A stretch of 64,000 nucleotides of DNA from Trebonia sp963771985 (lineage in GTDB: Bacteria; Actinomycetota; Actinomycetes; Streptosporangiales; Streptosporangiaceae). A model generated the notes under the pieces. The model ran no database searches. It saw nothing but the letters and a program-made list of their open reading frames with translations, and was not told the origin of the DNA. The stretch lies in assembly GCA_963771985.1 (NCBI GenBank), contig CAVYVO010000004.1, forward strand, positions 124,001 to 188,000. Direction: 5' to 3'. The translations under genes and the position numbers were made by a program. This document shows, piece by piece, positions 25,690-33,955 of the stretch (the first letter of the stretch is position 1; every line of letters begins with the position of its first letter).

Positions 25690-26184
25690 ATGCTCCCCAG
25701 GCGCCAGTTGCTCGTCGCGTCGATCACGACGCTGCCACTGTTTGCCGCGCTGAGCGCCTGCGGGGGTCCGGACCCGCTCGATGGCCCGCCGCCGCTGTCC
25801 GCTGACGTGCGGGCGCTGCTGCGAGCGGTGACCGCGGAGCAGAACCTGATCTCTCTATACAAAAGGACCATGGCCGCTTATTCCGCCCTGGTCCCCGACC
25901 TCTCCCCGCTGCTCGCCGAACACCAGGCGCACCTCGCGCAGCTGCGTGCCCGGATCATCGAGCCGCCCGGCAAGACCGTCCCGGGCGAGGTCACCTCCAA
26001 GCCCGCCATCGCGGGCACCCGGGGAGCCGCCCTCGCCCAGCTGCGCACCGCCGAACAGGCGGCGAGTACCGCCCAGCTCCAGCGCCTCGCCGGCGCGTCA
26101 CCTTCGCTGGCTCAGCTTTACGCCAGCATCGCCGCGTCGGAAGCCACCCATGCGACCGCGCTCGACGACCTGGGCTCCCGCTGA
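25690..26184 (+). CDS. Ferritin-like lipoprotein
   Basis: The 164-residue product begins with a lipoprotein signal: PRRQLLVASITTLPLF followed by the lipobox LSAC, so the mature protein is tethered outside the membrane. The rest is helical with ferritin-like spacing (AVTAEQNLISLYKRTMAAY, EHQAHLAQLRARI, ASEATHATALDDLG). Glu/His pairs could bind metal, but a full diiron site is not certain. It shares a TGATG junction with the next gene, a DUF4439 protein, so they are co-translated. Confidence 0.7.
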   Translation: MLPRRQLLVASITTLPLFAALSACGGPDPLDGPPPLSADVRALLRAVTAEQNLISLYKRTMAAYSALVPDLSPLLAEHQAHLAQLRARIIEPPGKTVPGEVTSKPAIAGTRGAALAQLRTAEQAASTAQLQRLAGASPSLAQLYASIAASEATHATALDDLGSR

Positions 26185-26618
26185 TGCCGCGCCAACGACT
26201 CCAGGAGGTCCAGGCGCTGCAGGCCGCGCTGGCCGCGGAGCACGCGGCCGTGTACGGCTACGGGGTCGCGGGCGCCATGCTGGCCGGCGCCGACCAGGCG
26301 CTGGCGATGGCCGACTGGAAGGCGCACCAGGAAGCACGGGACACGCTGGAGGCGATGATCGCCAAGATGGGCGCGACTCCCGTGGCCGCGAGCCCGGCCT
26401 ACGAGCTGCCCTTTCCAGTGCGTGACGCCCGCTCGGCGCGGCTGCTCGCCGCGACGCTCGAAGAAGGCGTGACGCAAGGTTATCTCGGCGTGGTCGCCGT
26501 TACCGATAAGACGCTGCGCACCTTCGGCGCCCTCGCGATGCTGCCGCCCGCGAACCGGGCGGCCGCCTGGCGCGGCGGCGAGACGGTCGCCTTCCCTGGC
26601 ATGCCGTCCGCGAGCTAG
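26184..26618 (+). CDS. DUF4439 ferritin-like protein
   Basis: This 144-residue helical protein matches the DUF4439 pattern LQAALAAEHAAVYGYGVAGA, WKAHQEARDTLEAMI and AATLEEGVTQGYLGVVAVTD. This ferritin-like family is common in actinobacteria next to the rimP gene. It has no signal peptide. The role is unknown; redox or metal handling together with the upstream lipoprotein is plausible. Confidence 0.82.
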   Translation: MPRQRLQEVQALQAALAAEHAAVYGYGVAGAMLAGADQALAMADWKAHQEARDTLEAMIAKMGATPVAASPAYELPFPVRDARSARLLAATLEEGVTQGYLGVVAVTDKTLRTFGALAMLPPANRAAAWRGGETVAFPGMPSAS

Positions 26619-26639
26619 GCCTGCCGCGCCATCCCTGGC

Positions 26640-27011
26640 TCAGTCCCGCCCGCGCGGCAGCGCGAGCACCCGCGTGATTGCGGTGGCGGCCGCGTCAAGG
26701 TCGTCAGCGATGGAGATCCGCTCCGCCCACGACCACCAGAACCAGCACATGCCGTCCTTACCGCGGTTCACGTAGACGTTCTCTTCGAGAGCCCTGGCCG
26801 CGGGGTTCACCACGTACACGCTGGGTATCCGGCCTGGCGGTGCCATGAGCCATGCCTCAAGCCCCCGGTGTGTCAGCTCCTCGGCCAGTTTGTCGAGGTA
26901 AACGGACTCCGCGTGATTCACCTTGGCTTCCACCGTTATCACCGTCGTTACTAATCGTAGTTTTCCCGCAGCCCAAAGTGCGAGATCGTTCCAGATTGCC
27001 GCCCCCGGCAT
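26640..27011 (-). CDS. Hypothetical protein
   Basis: I do not recognise a family. The 123-residue frame has a clear coding look from VTTVITVEAKVNHAESVYLD onward, then LTHRGLEAWLMAPPGRIPSV, YVNRGKDGMCWFWWSWAERI and a final DLDAAATAITRVLALP. The composition resembles small actinobacterial proteins encoded beside XRE regulators, but none is present. The start is uncertain; an internal GTG within the first 30 residues may be used. It converges with the DUF4439 gene. Confidence 0.5.
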   Translation of the reverse strand: MPGAAIWNDLALWAAGKLRLVTTVITVEAKVNHAESVYLDKLAEELTHRGLEAWLMAPPGRIPSVYVVNPAARALEENVYVNRGKDGMCWFWWSWAERISIADDLDAAATAITRVLALPRGRD

Positions 27012-27545
27012 GGCCCCGCAACGCGCATCGGAATTGTCAGGAATGGGCAGAAGCGCGCTGCTCTCTTCTATGGTACGGAACGAAAGCTCGGCCGGGGCGG
27101 TTCAATGCGCAATACCGTGAGCCTGGATGCCATGAACCAGGACAACCGGCCGGACCGGCCCCGCTACGGGCCGGCGCGCGCCTACCGCTGTCCGGGCGGT
27201 TCGGCCCACGGCAGTCCGGGTAGCGCCAACGCCGGGCGGCTGAAACCCGCGACAGACCAGGGTCAAGGCCCGGTGCCGCGCAGCAAAGGCTGATCTTGGC
27301 CGGTCACCGGTTCCCTTTGCCGGCAAGATCGCGCCACACGAATTCAGACATTAAAGACATAACGGGCTAGTGCACTACAGAATGTGACCGTTTCGCGTGC
27401 CCCGCTGCGGACTTCCCGTGTAGCTGGGCACGATGGCGAAGAGTTTTCGGCGTTATAGAATGAATTATTAACATTGGGAAAAATGTTTTCGGAATCATTG
27501 CGCTAGCTAGGCAATCGGCAGTCGCGGACGGTTATAGTGGCGGCG

Positions 27546-27587
27546 GGCGGACGGCGGACGGCGGACGGCGGACGGCGGACGGCGGAC
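27546..27587. repeat. Six tandem GGCGGAC heptamers
   Basis: Six perfect copies of GGCGGAC run from 27546 to 27587, followed by GGAC and GGC triplets. A heptamer cannot keep a reading frame, so the array is likely non-coding. Confidence 0.9.
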
Positions 27588-27654
27588 GGACGGCGGCGGC
27601 ACCGTCCGCGCAGCACGCGGGAGGAGGCCGCAGGCCGCTAGTCCAGCCGTGCCG

Positions 27655-27690
27655 GGATGAGGATGAGGATGAGGATGAGGATGAGGATGA
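27655..27690. repeat. Six tandem GGATGA hexamers
   Basis: Six perfect copies of GGATGA run from 27655 to 27690. On the plus strand this reads MRMRMR or stop-containing frames; no supported gene uses it. It lies 57 bp beyond the redoxin stop. Confidence 0.9.
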
Positions 27691-27746
27691 GGCTGCGCAC
27701 CGCCGCGAACGAAGTCTCGGGCTTAATCGACATCGCGGTCATCTCC

Positions 27747-28766
27747 TTAGCCGAAGGTGAACACGCAGGCCTGGACGCCGGGGTCCAGAAACGTGATCTC
27801 GAAGGTGCGTTCGGTGACGGGTCCGGGCTGGCGGATGATCTGGTACAGCCGCGGTTCGGCGACCGTGCCGTGACCCTGGCCGTCCGCGTCGGTTCCGTGC
27901 GCCGCGCCCGGCGACTGCCCGTCGAGCAGCACCCGGAACCGCACCTGGGCTCCCGCTGCCGCCGGTCCCATGACCAGATGAAGGTCGCGGGCGTGGAAAC
28001 GGCAGGCGATCTGCCCGCCTCCGGTGTTCAGCGTGGTGACCTGGGCTCCGGCCGTCCAGTTCCCCGACAGGGCCCAGTGGTTGAGCCGCAGCCCCGGCGG
28101 GGCGGCATACACGTGCGGCCGGTCCCGGATCATCCCGCCGGGAGATGCGAAATTCTCGGTGCGAGCGTAGCCGGTGTAGTTTTCCGGTGATCTCAGGCTG
28201 GCCCAGTCGGCGGCGACCTCAATACCGCGGGCGTCGGGCGAAACCGGTTCCCGGCTGGTGTCGCCGGCTCCGGCCTCGGACAGCAACTGCTGGATGATCA
28301 TTTCCGACTGCTGGTATTCACCTTCGCCGAAGTAGTGGTGCCGGATGCGCCCCTGCGCGTCGGCGAAGTACAGGGCAGGCCAGTAGTGGTTGTCGAACGC
28401 ACGCCATATCTCGTACTCGTTATCGATCGCCACCGGGTATCCGACGTGCATTTCCTGCACGGCCCGGCGGACGTTGCCAGCGTCGTGCTCGAAGTCGAAC
28501 TCCGGCGTGTGCACGCCGATCACGACCAGCCCATGGCCGGCGTATTTCCCGGCCCAGGCACGGACGTAGGGAAGCTGGCGTAGCCAGTTGATGCAGGTAT
28601 AGGTGCAGAAGTTGACCACGACCACGTTCCCGCGCAGGCTGGCCGGTGTCAGCGGCGGTGAGTTGAGCCATCCGGTCGCGCCGCCGAACGACGGCATTTC
28701 GCCTTCGACGGGCAGCCGGGACGAGGACGTGTGCAGCCCAGCAGGCGCAAGCCAGTGCGCGTTCAT
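27747..28766 (-). CDS. Redoxin/thioredoxin-like protein with DipZ-type C-terminal domain
   Basis: The N-terminal ~180 residues form a TlpA-like thioredoxin fold with the redox motif FCTYTCINWLRQLPYVRAW, YPVAIDNEYEIWRAF and YFADAQGRIRHHYFGEG. The C-terminal ~150 residues match the carbohydrate-binding-like domain that follows thioredoxin in DipZ proteins (LNHWALSGNWTAGAQ, LRLNHW, ARDLHLVMGP). The DipZ membrane domain is missing, so this is a soluble stand-alone version. No signal peptide is visible, which is odd for this family; the start is therefore uncertain. A remnant pyruvate-oxidase gene lies just upstream. Confidence 0.82.
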   Translation of the reverse strand: MNAHWLAPAGLHTSSSRLPVEGEMPSFGGATGWLNSPPLTPASLRGNVVVVNFCTYTCINWLRQLPYVRAWAGKYAGHGLVVIGVHTPEFDFEHDAGNVRRAVQEMHVGYPVAIDNEYEIWRAFDNHYWPALYFADAQGRIRHHYFGEGEYQQSEMIIQQLLSEAGAGDTSREPVSPDARGIEVAADWASLRSPENYTGYARTENFASPGGMIRDRPHVYAAPPGLRLNHWALSGNWTAGAQVTTLNTGGGQIACRFHARDLHLVMGPAAAGAQVRFRVLLDGQSPGAAHGTDADGQGHGTVAEPRLYQIIRQPGPVTERTFEITFLDPGVQACVFTFG

Positions 28767-28828
28767 CGCAGGGACAGGTTCGGAACGGTCGGAACGGCCA
28801 TCTGCGTCTCCTCACACTTGCAGTACTG

Positions 28829-29017
28829 TCATTCGACGTCGAGTTCGCGCAGGTTGGTCTTGGTGAGCTCGACAAGTTCCTCGCCACTGCCGGACGGGAT
28901 CGTCCTGGTGGCGTACAGGGTGAACCCGTTCAGCGAATCCCCCGGAATCCCGTACACCCGCCGTACCCCGGACGCCTTCAGCGTCGCCAGCACTACTTCA
29001 GCCACCGTGGTTGCCAT
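28829..29017 (-). pseudogene. Mini pyruvate oxidase/dehydrogenase remnant: first and last ~30 residues fused
   Basis: The 62-residue frame begins MATTVAEVVLATLKASGVRR and VYGIPGDSLNGF, the N-terminus of a PoxB-type thiamine-diphosphate enzyme. It then passes directly into GFTLYATRTIPSGSGEEL and TKTNLRELDVE, which is the extreme C-terminus of the same family. About 500 internal residues are missing and the frame is kept. The join falls at GFT, a tripeptide present in both halves, suggesting deletion between short homologies. A GGGAG ribosome site lies seven bases before the ATG. It cannot be an active oxidase. Confidence 0.8.
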
Positions 29018-29043
29018 CAGATGCTCCCTTGCTGCTGTCGCGC

Positions 29044-31314
29044 CTATGCCGGGCTGAACCTGCCGGGCCGCGGACCGGCACGGAGGGCCCGCAGCATCCG
29101 GCTGTCACCACAATCGCGCACAGGAACGGCCCGTCGCCCCGGTGAACACCCTGGCCTGAGCCCTGGTATCACTTCCACCCCGGCCGGATCCCTGGTCATC
29201 CGGCCCGGCGGCGGGCAGGCTGAGTGGTCACATAACGATTCGCGAAGTTCGGCCGGCAACGGCTGTGCATGTACCACGATGAGCCGGGACACGGCCCGGG
29301 TCAGGGCCACGTACAGCCGGCGCAGGCCATAAGTCTCCCCGGCGGAGATGCGGACCGGCTCTGCGAGCACGACATGGTCGAACTCGAGTCCTTTTGCCAG
29401 CGTGACAGGCACGACCGTAAGCCGGGAATCCGCCGATTCCCCGTTCGGCGATGCGCCCAGCACACCGAATGCCAGCCCAGCCTGACTCAGCGATTCCGTG
29501 ATCTCACGCGTCTGCGCGTCCGCGCAGATGACCGCGACCGACCCAGGCGCCCGCAGCCCGTGTGCGCATTCGGCGGCCACTCGCTCGCCCAGCTCACTGG
29601 CGGACACCGTCCTTACCGTGAGCGACCCGGCGTCCTCGCGCAGCGAGGCGGCGGGCCGCAGTCCCGGCGCGATCGACGGCAGCAGCCTGGAGGCGAAGTC
29701 GAGGATCTGCCGCGGCACCCGGTAGCCCACGTCGAGTTCGCGCACGGACGCGCTGGGCTTGCCGAGATGCCCCAGCATCGTGGGCCATGACCGGGCGGCC
29801 CACGGGGTGGTGCCCTGCGCGATGTCCCCGAGCACGGTGGCCGATCCGGTGGCGCACCGGCGGCCGATCGCCCGGCATTCCATCGGCGACAGGTCCTGCG
29901 CCTCGTCCAGCACCACGTGCGCGAGGCTCGGCGTGCGTTCGATGAGGTCGGCGGCCTCGTCGATCAGCACCAGGTCAGCGCGGCTCCAGCGTGCCGACCC
30001 CGGACCGCGGGGCGGCGGCGACCACACGATCGCGCGCTGCTCATCCTCCGACAGCAGGCCGGCCGCGTGCCGCGCCAGTTCCGCCGGCGCTGAAAGCAGC
30101 CCGAATACCAGCCGCTTCGCCTCGACTTTGGGCCAGACCTCGCTGACGCAGGCCCGTACCGGCGCGGTGCGCCGCACCGCGTCATGCGTGCGGTCGTCGC
30201 ACGTCTCGCCCGCCGCTTCCATCTGGCTGAGGATCACGTGCGCGATGCGATGCCCGAGCAGTTCCCGTCCGGCTCCGTAGCGGACCCCGCGCCCGCGCAG
30301 TTCCGCCGCGAGCGACTCGATCTCGCTGGCGGGAACCCGCCATCGCCGCGCCCCGCGCGCGACGACGAGCGGCTGGGCCGACGGTCTGATCATCGCCCAC
30401 AGGGCTCGCCGGAGCACCTCCGCCATCCGCGCGTCGCCCTTCACCAGGGCCGCTTCGTCGCTGTCGGCTCCGCGGACCGGGGCGGACGCCACCAGCTCGG
30501 TGATCGTGGTCTGCGAGACATCCAGCTCCCCCAGCGCGGGAAGCACGTTCCTGATGTAAGAGAGAAAGGCGAGGTTCGGTCCGACGACGATCACGCCGCG
30601 GCGGGTGACCTGCTCTTTGTGGGCGTACAGCAAGTACGCGACGCGGTGCAGGCCGACCGCGGTCTTTCCTGTCCCGGGCGCGCCCTGGACGCACACCGTC
30701 TGGCCGGCGTCCGCGCGCACGATGTCGTCCTGCTCAGGCTGGATCGTGGCGACGATGTCCCGCATCGGGCCGGATCTGGGCCGCTCGATTTCTGCGACAA
30801 GGAGCTTGCTTGCTTTTATTTCATCCGAACGGAAGGTGGCGCCTGTGCCAGCGCCCCCTGCTGCGAAGAGCTCGTCTTCGTACGCGGTGAGCTCTCCCCC
30901 GGAGAACCCGAACCGCCGCCGCAGCGTCAGCCCGAGCGGATCGGCCTGGCTGGCCCGGTAGAAGGGCCGCGACACGGGCGCCCGCCAGTCGATGACCACG
31001 GGCGTGCCGTCCTGGTCGTGCACGTGCCGCCGCCCGATATGGAACCGTGAGCCAGCGAACTCCAGGTCCCCGCCAAGGTCGCTATAGTCCAGCCGCCCGA
31101 AGAACAGCGGGGCGTCCGGCAGGTCCTTCAGCGACTCGGCGCGGCGGTACAGGTCGGCCTTCAGGTACTCGAGGGATACCCGGTCCCCCGCCATGGGGTT
31201 GATGGCGAGCACGTTCTCCCGCATCAGCCGGAGGTACTCGCGGGACTGGGTGAGGTGGGCGCGTTCGGCGCGAATGACAGGATCTTCGCCGTCGTCCTCG
31301 GCGTCGGCGGGCAT
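29044..31314 (-). CDS. HelD-like UvrD/Rep-type ATPase
   Basis: The ~756-residue protein has an N-terminal helical arm with coiled-coil-like sequence, then Walker A (VQGAPGTGKTAVGLHRVAYL), a long insertion, Walker B (LAHVVLDEAQDLSPMEC) and C-terminal motifs (LDVGYRVPRQILDFA, LTVVPVTLAKGLEFDHVVL, RRLYVALTRAVSRLIVV). This is the architecture of HelD, which recycles stalled RNA polymerase; some actinomycete homologues (HelR) give rifamycin tolerance. ATG 31314 has AAGGGGG upstream. The last ~60 residues are a low-complexity Arg/Pro tail. No obvious rifamycin-associated palindrome was seen upstream. Confidence 0.88.
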   Translation of the reverse strand: MPADAEDDGEDPVIRAERAHLTQSREYLRLMRENVLAINPMAGDRVSLEYLKADLYRRAESLKDLPDAPLFFGRLDYSDLGGDLEFAGSRFHIGRRHVHDQDGTPVVIDWRAPVSRPFYRASQADPLGLTLRRRFGFSGGELTAYEDELFAAGGAGTGATFRSDEIKASKLLVAEIERPRSGPMRDIVATIQPEQDDIVRADAGQTVCVQGAPGTGKTAVGLHRVAYLLYAHKEQVTRRGVIVVGPNLAFLSYIRNVLPALGELDVSQTTITELVASAPVRGADSDEAALVKGDARMAEVLRRALWAMIRPSAQPLVVARGARRWRVPASEIESLAAELRGRGVRYGAGRELLGHRIAHVILSQMEAAGETCDDRTHDAVRRTAPVRACVSEVWPKVEAKRLVFGLLSAPAELARHAAGLLSEDEQRAIVWSPPPRGPGSARWSRADLVLIDEAADLIERTPSLAHVVLDEAQDLSPMECRAIGRRCATGSATVLGDIAQGTTPWAARSWPTMLGHLGKPSASVRELDVGYRVPRQILDFASRLLPSIAPGLRPAASLREDAGSLTVRTVSASELGERVAAECAHGLRAPGSVAVICADAQTREITESLSQAGLAFGVLGASPNGESADSRLTVVPVTLAKGLEFDHVVLAEPVRISAGETYGLRRLYVALTRAVSRLIVVHAQPLPAELRESLCDHSACPPPGRMTRDPAGVEVIPGLRPGCSPGRRAVPVRDCGDSRMLRALRAGPRPGRFSPA

Positions 31315-31409
31315 GACTGAACCCCCTTGATCTGCTCTGGGCGCGAAGCTCAAAACTGTAGCGCCGCGGCACTGTTAAGTCACCTGGTTTTCGGCCGCAC
31401 ACTGGGACC

Positions 31410-32624
31410 ATGGGTGAACCAACCGTGCACGCGGGGACCTGGACGCCGGAAGACCGGTTCGACTCGCCGTGGCAGTACCTTCCTGTGGAGGTGGCCCCCG
31501 GGACGGCCGCGCTGCGCGTGGAACTGGAGTATGAGGGCGCGGGAACGGTGGTCGACCTCGGCTGCCTCGGCCCGTCGGGATTCCGCGGCTGGTCGGGTGG
31601 CGCCAGGGGATCGTTCGTGATCGCGGCCGAGGCCGCGACGCCCGGCTACCTGCCCGGAGAGCTCGAGCCCGGCCTGTGGCAGGTGATGCTCGGCCTGCAC
31701 AAGGTGCCGCCGGACGGCGTGCGTTTCCGGGTTACGGCGGAGCCCTCCAGCGGGGCGGCCAGCGACCTCGTCCAGGCGCCGGCGCTCCCGGTGCCCGCGG
31801 ACAGACCCGCCCGGCGCGAGCTGCCGGCGGCCCGGGGGCGGCGCTGGCTGGCCGGCGACCTGCACGCGCACACGGTGCACTCGGACGGCGCGATGACCGT
31901 GCCCGAGCTCGCGTGCTTCGCGATCAGCCGGGGCCTGGACTTCATCGCGGTCACCGATCACAACACGGTCAGCCACCATGCCGAGCTGCGGCCCGCGGCG
32001 CGCAGGTACGGGATCACGCTGCTTCCCGGCCAGGAGGTGACGACGGCGCACGGCCACGCCGGGGTGCTGGGCGAGACGGGCTGGATCGACTTCCGCCGCG
32101 ACCCGGACGACTGGCTGACCGCGGCCGAGCGCGGCGGTGGCCTCATGTCGGTCAATCACCCGATCGCGGGCCCGGTGAGCTGGCTGCGCCAGATGCGCCG
32201 GCGCCCGCCGCTCGTCGAGGTCTGGCACTGGAGCTGGCTCGACCTGAGCTGGACCACGCCGCTGGCCTGGTGGCAGGCGTGGGATCCGACGGCGATCCCC
32301 GTCGGCGGCAGCGACTGGCACCGGCACGGGTCAGACGCGCCACCCGGAACGCCGACGACCTGGGTCGAGTGCGCCGGGTCCGAGCCGGAGGCCGTCCTCG
32401 ACGGCCTGCGGGCCGGCCGGGTAACCGTCTCCGCCGAGCGCGACGGGCCCGTCCTCCTGCGGCACGATGGCGAACTCGTGGCCGTGGCCGCGGACGGGCT
32501 GACGCTCGCCGGCCCGGACGGGCCGTACCGCCGGGTGCGCGGCGACCGCGCCAGGCTGCCCGGGCTGCCCGGCTACCACCGGCTGCTGAGCCCGGCGGGC
32601 GCGACGCTCGCGCTTACCCAGTGA
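31410..32624 (+). CDS. CehA/McbA-family PHP metallohydrolase
   Basis: The 404-residue protein has an N-terminal ~140-residue beta-rich domain, then a PHP core. Metal motifs are WLAGDLHAHTVHSDGAM near residue 150, FIAVTDHNTVSHH near 180, LPGQEVTTAHGHA near 210, and VGGSDWHRHG near 305. CehA/McbA relatives hydrolyse esters or phosphodiesters, including carbaryl in the founding members; the natural substrate here is unknown. No signal peptide. It is transcribed divergently from the HelD-like gene with a short 95-bp spacer. Confidence 0.82.
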   Translation: MGEPTVHAGTWTPEDRFDSPWQYLPVEVAPGTAALRVELEYEGAGTVVDLGCLGPSGFRGWSGGARGSFVIAAEAATPGYLPGELEPGLWQVMLGLHKVPPDGVRFRVTAEPSSGAASDLVQAPALPVPADRPARRELPAARGRRWLAGDLHAHTVHSDGAMTVPELACFAISRGLDFIAVTDHNTVSHHAELRPAARRYGITLLPGQEVTTAHGHAGVLGETGWIDFRRDPDDWLTAAERGGGLMSVNHPIAGPVSWLRQMRRRPPLVEVWHWSWLDLSWTTPLAWWQAWDPTAIPVGGSDWHRHGSDAPPGTPTTWVECAGSEPEAVLDGLRAGRVTVSAERDGPVLLRHDGELVAVAADGLTLAGPDGPYRRVRGDRARLPGLPGYHRLLSPAGATLALTQ

Positions 32625-32630
32625 CCGGCG

Positions 32631-33362
32631 CTAGCCGGCGGCGAGGAGACGCACCCTGGCGTACAACAGGGCCCGGTGCCCCCGCAGATCGTCCGCCTGG
32701 TCGGGCTTTTCAGGGGACTCGCCGGCGTCGATCGATCGCTGCAGCTGATCGTGGGCTTCGGCGGCGTCCATCGTGTCGAAGACGATGAGCGGGTCGCTCT
32801 CGGCGGCCAGCCACGTCCTGTTCAGCAGCCCCGCGGCTTCCCCGGCCCACGCGTCCTTGATCCGGCCGCTGTTACCGTGGTCGATCAGCACCGACAGCGC
32901 GTGTTCCTTGTCACCGTAGGCGAAGGTCATCGTCACGCACTCCTGCCGGCCGCCGACGTCGCCGTAGTGCCAGCACCGGCCGACCGTCGGCGAACCGATC
33001 GCCGCCGCCCAGGCCGGATCGGGCACGCCGAGCGCGGCCACCCGCTCCGCGGCCGCGGTGGCCGCGGCCCGCAACTCCGCCGACCCGATCGCGCCGAAGA
33101 TCCGCAGTAGCGCCAGCGCCTCCGGGGTCGTGTTCTCCTCCGCGGCCGGCACGAGCGAGGTGGTGAGCGCGGCCATGGCGTCCGGCAGGTCAGCCGCGGA
33201 GGCGGCCAGCGCGCCGATCATGTCGGAGCCCCACAGCTCGGCGTCGACCGGCTCGCGGATGTGGGAGAGCACCCTGTGGGCTTCGTTCAGCACCACGCCG
33301 AACGCCGCCGCTGGCTCGATCGGCGCGAAAAGCTCTTCGATATCGGGATCGTCTTGACCCAT
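32631..33362 (-). CDS. Conserved hypothetical protein
   Basis: This 243-residue acidic protein starts at ATG 33362 (MGQDDPDIEELFAPIE). It is largely helical, with a central segment GRCWHYGDVGGRQECVTMTF followed by YGDKEHALSVLIDHGNSGRI. I do not recognise a named family. It looks like a cytoplasmic conserved actinobacterial protein and is convergent with the CehA gene, separated by six bases. Upstream in-frame extension to 33572 has a composition unlike coding DNA and is excluded. Confidence 0.6.
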   Translation of the reverse strand: MGQDDPDIEELFAPIEPAAAFGVVLNEAHRVLSHIREPVDAELWGSDMIGALAASAADLPDAMAALTTSLVPAAEENTTPEALALLRIFGAIGSAELRAAATAAAERVAALGVPDPAWAAAIGSPTVGRCWHYGDVGGRQECVTMTFAYGDKEHALSVLIDHGNSGRIKDAWAGEAAGLLNRTWLAAESDPLIVFDTMDAAEAHDQLQRSIDAGESPEKPDQADDLRGHRALLYARVRLLAAG

Positions 33363-33955
33363 CCGGGTATTTTCGCACGACACCGCCCGTCCCGGAGGGC
33401 CAGCCGGATACCTGGGCCTCCGGGACGCGTGCGCCCCGGCCGCGCTAGCCGCCGAGCAGGCCGCTGACCGGAAGGCCGGACACCGGCAGGCCCGAGCCGC
33501 CGAGCAGGCCGGAGACGCCGGACAGCGGGCCGCCCACTTCGGACAGGGGCTGCCGCAGCCGCCCGAAGGCACCCGCCGGCGTCCTCCAGGTTCAGCTGGG
33601 GCTCATCACGGTGAGAAATATGGGGCCAGCGGTCTCGGTGGGACCGCCAGCCTCGCCACACGCGAGGTGTGTGGCCCACTGACCTCATCTTGTGAGGTGT
33701 GTGGCCCACAGACCTCAATCCATGGGTGCGTGCCCGAGGAATTTCCATGGGGTTGTGGCCCACCGCCCCGCTCTTTGTGGGGCCGTGGGCCACCGCCGCA
33801 GAGCGCTTTCACGGCTAGCCGCCAATGTTGGTGCGCTTGGTGCTTCTGTGGCTCGCTGGACCGAGGGGAGACTGTTGGCGCGGCCGAGGGCACACGGACC
33901 CGCGGTGCCGGGATGCGGGGGCGCCAGGGGGGTGCGGCGGTTAAGAGGGCGGCGG
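33363..33955. other. Non-coding region with a gene remnant and repeats
   Basis: This is a 593-bp gap. On the minus strand, 33445-33591 is open and ends in Gly/Leu-rich GPLSGVSGLLGG, then SGLPVSGLPVSGLLGG, followed by TAG. This resembles the tail of a small exported protein, but no start codon is present, so it may be a remnant. Bases 33664-33793 hold the GTGGCCCAC repeats listed separately. Nothing else stands out. Confidence 0.45.
33664..33793. repeat. Intergenic GTGGCCCAC repeat cluster
   Basis: Two near-identical 24-bp units starting GAGGTGTGTGGCCCAC and ending GACCTCA occur at 33664 and 33694 (30-bp period). The core GTGGCCCAC reappears at 33755, and its reverse complement at 33785, again 30 bp apart. 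Each 24-bp unit is also a partial dyad (GAGGT...ACCTC). Confidence 0.8.

Larger units (their letters stand above)
27012..27746. other. Non-coding stretch with AT-rich DNA and microsatellites
   Basis: This is a 735-bp gap. It holds a possible 62-residue plus-strand frame (27105-27293) without family resemblance. An AT-rich segment at 27420-27500 has AACAT/ATGTT dyads. Two simple repeats (27546-27587 and 27655-27690) are also present. The redoxin gene ends at 27747, so this is the 3' side of that unit and the 5' side of the hypothetical gene at 26640-27011. Confidence 0.5.

Noticed and set aside
27657..28190. Plus-strand frame starting MRMRMRMRMRMR
   Set aside because: The start is a GGATGA microsatellite and the rest is antisense to the redoxin gene.
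31315..31409. A rifamycin-associated palindrome upstream of the HelD-like gene
   Set aside because: I looked for a long GC-rich palindrome in the promoter region and saw none, so a HelR-type resistance role is not claimed.
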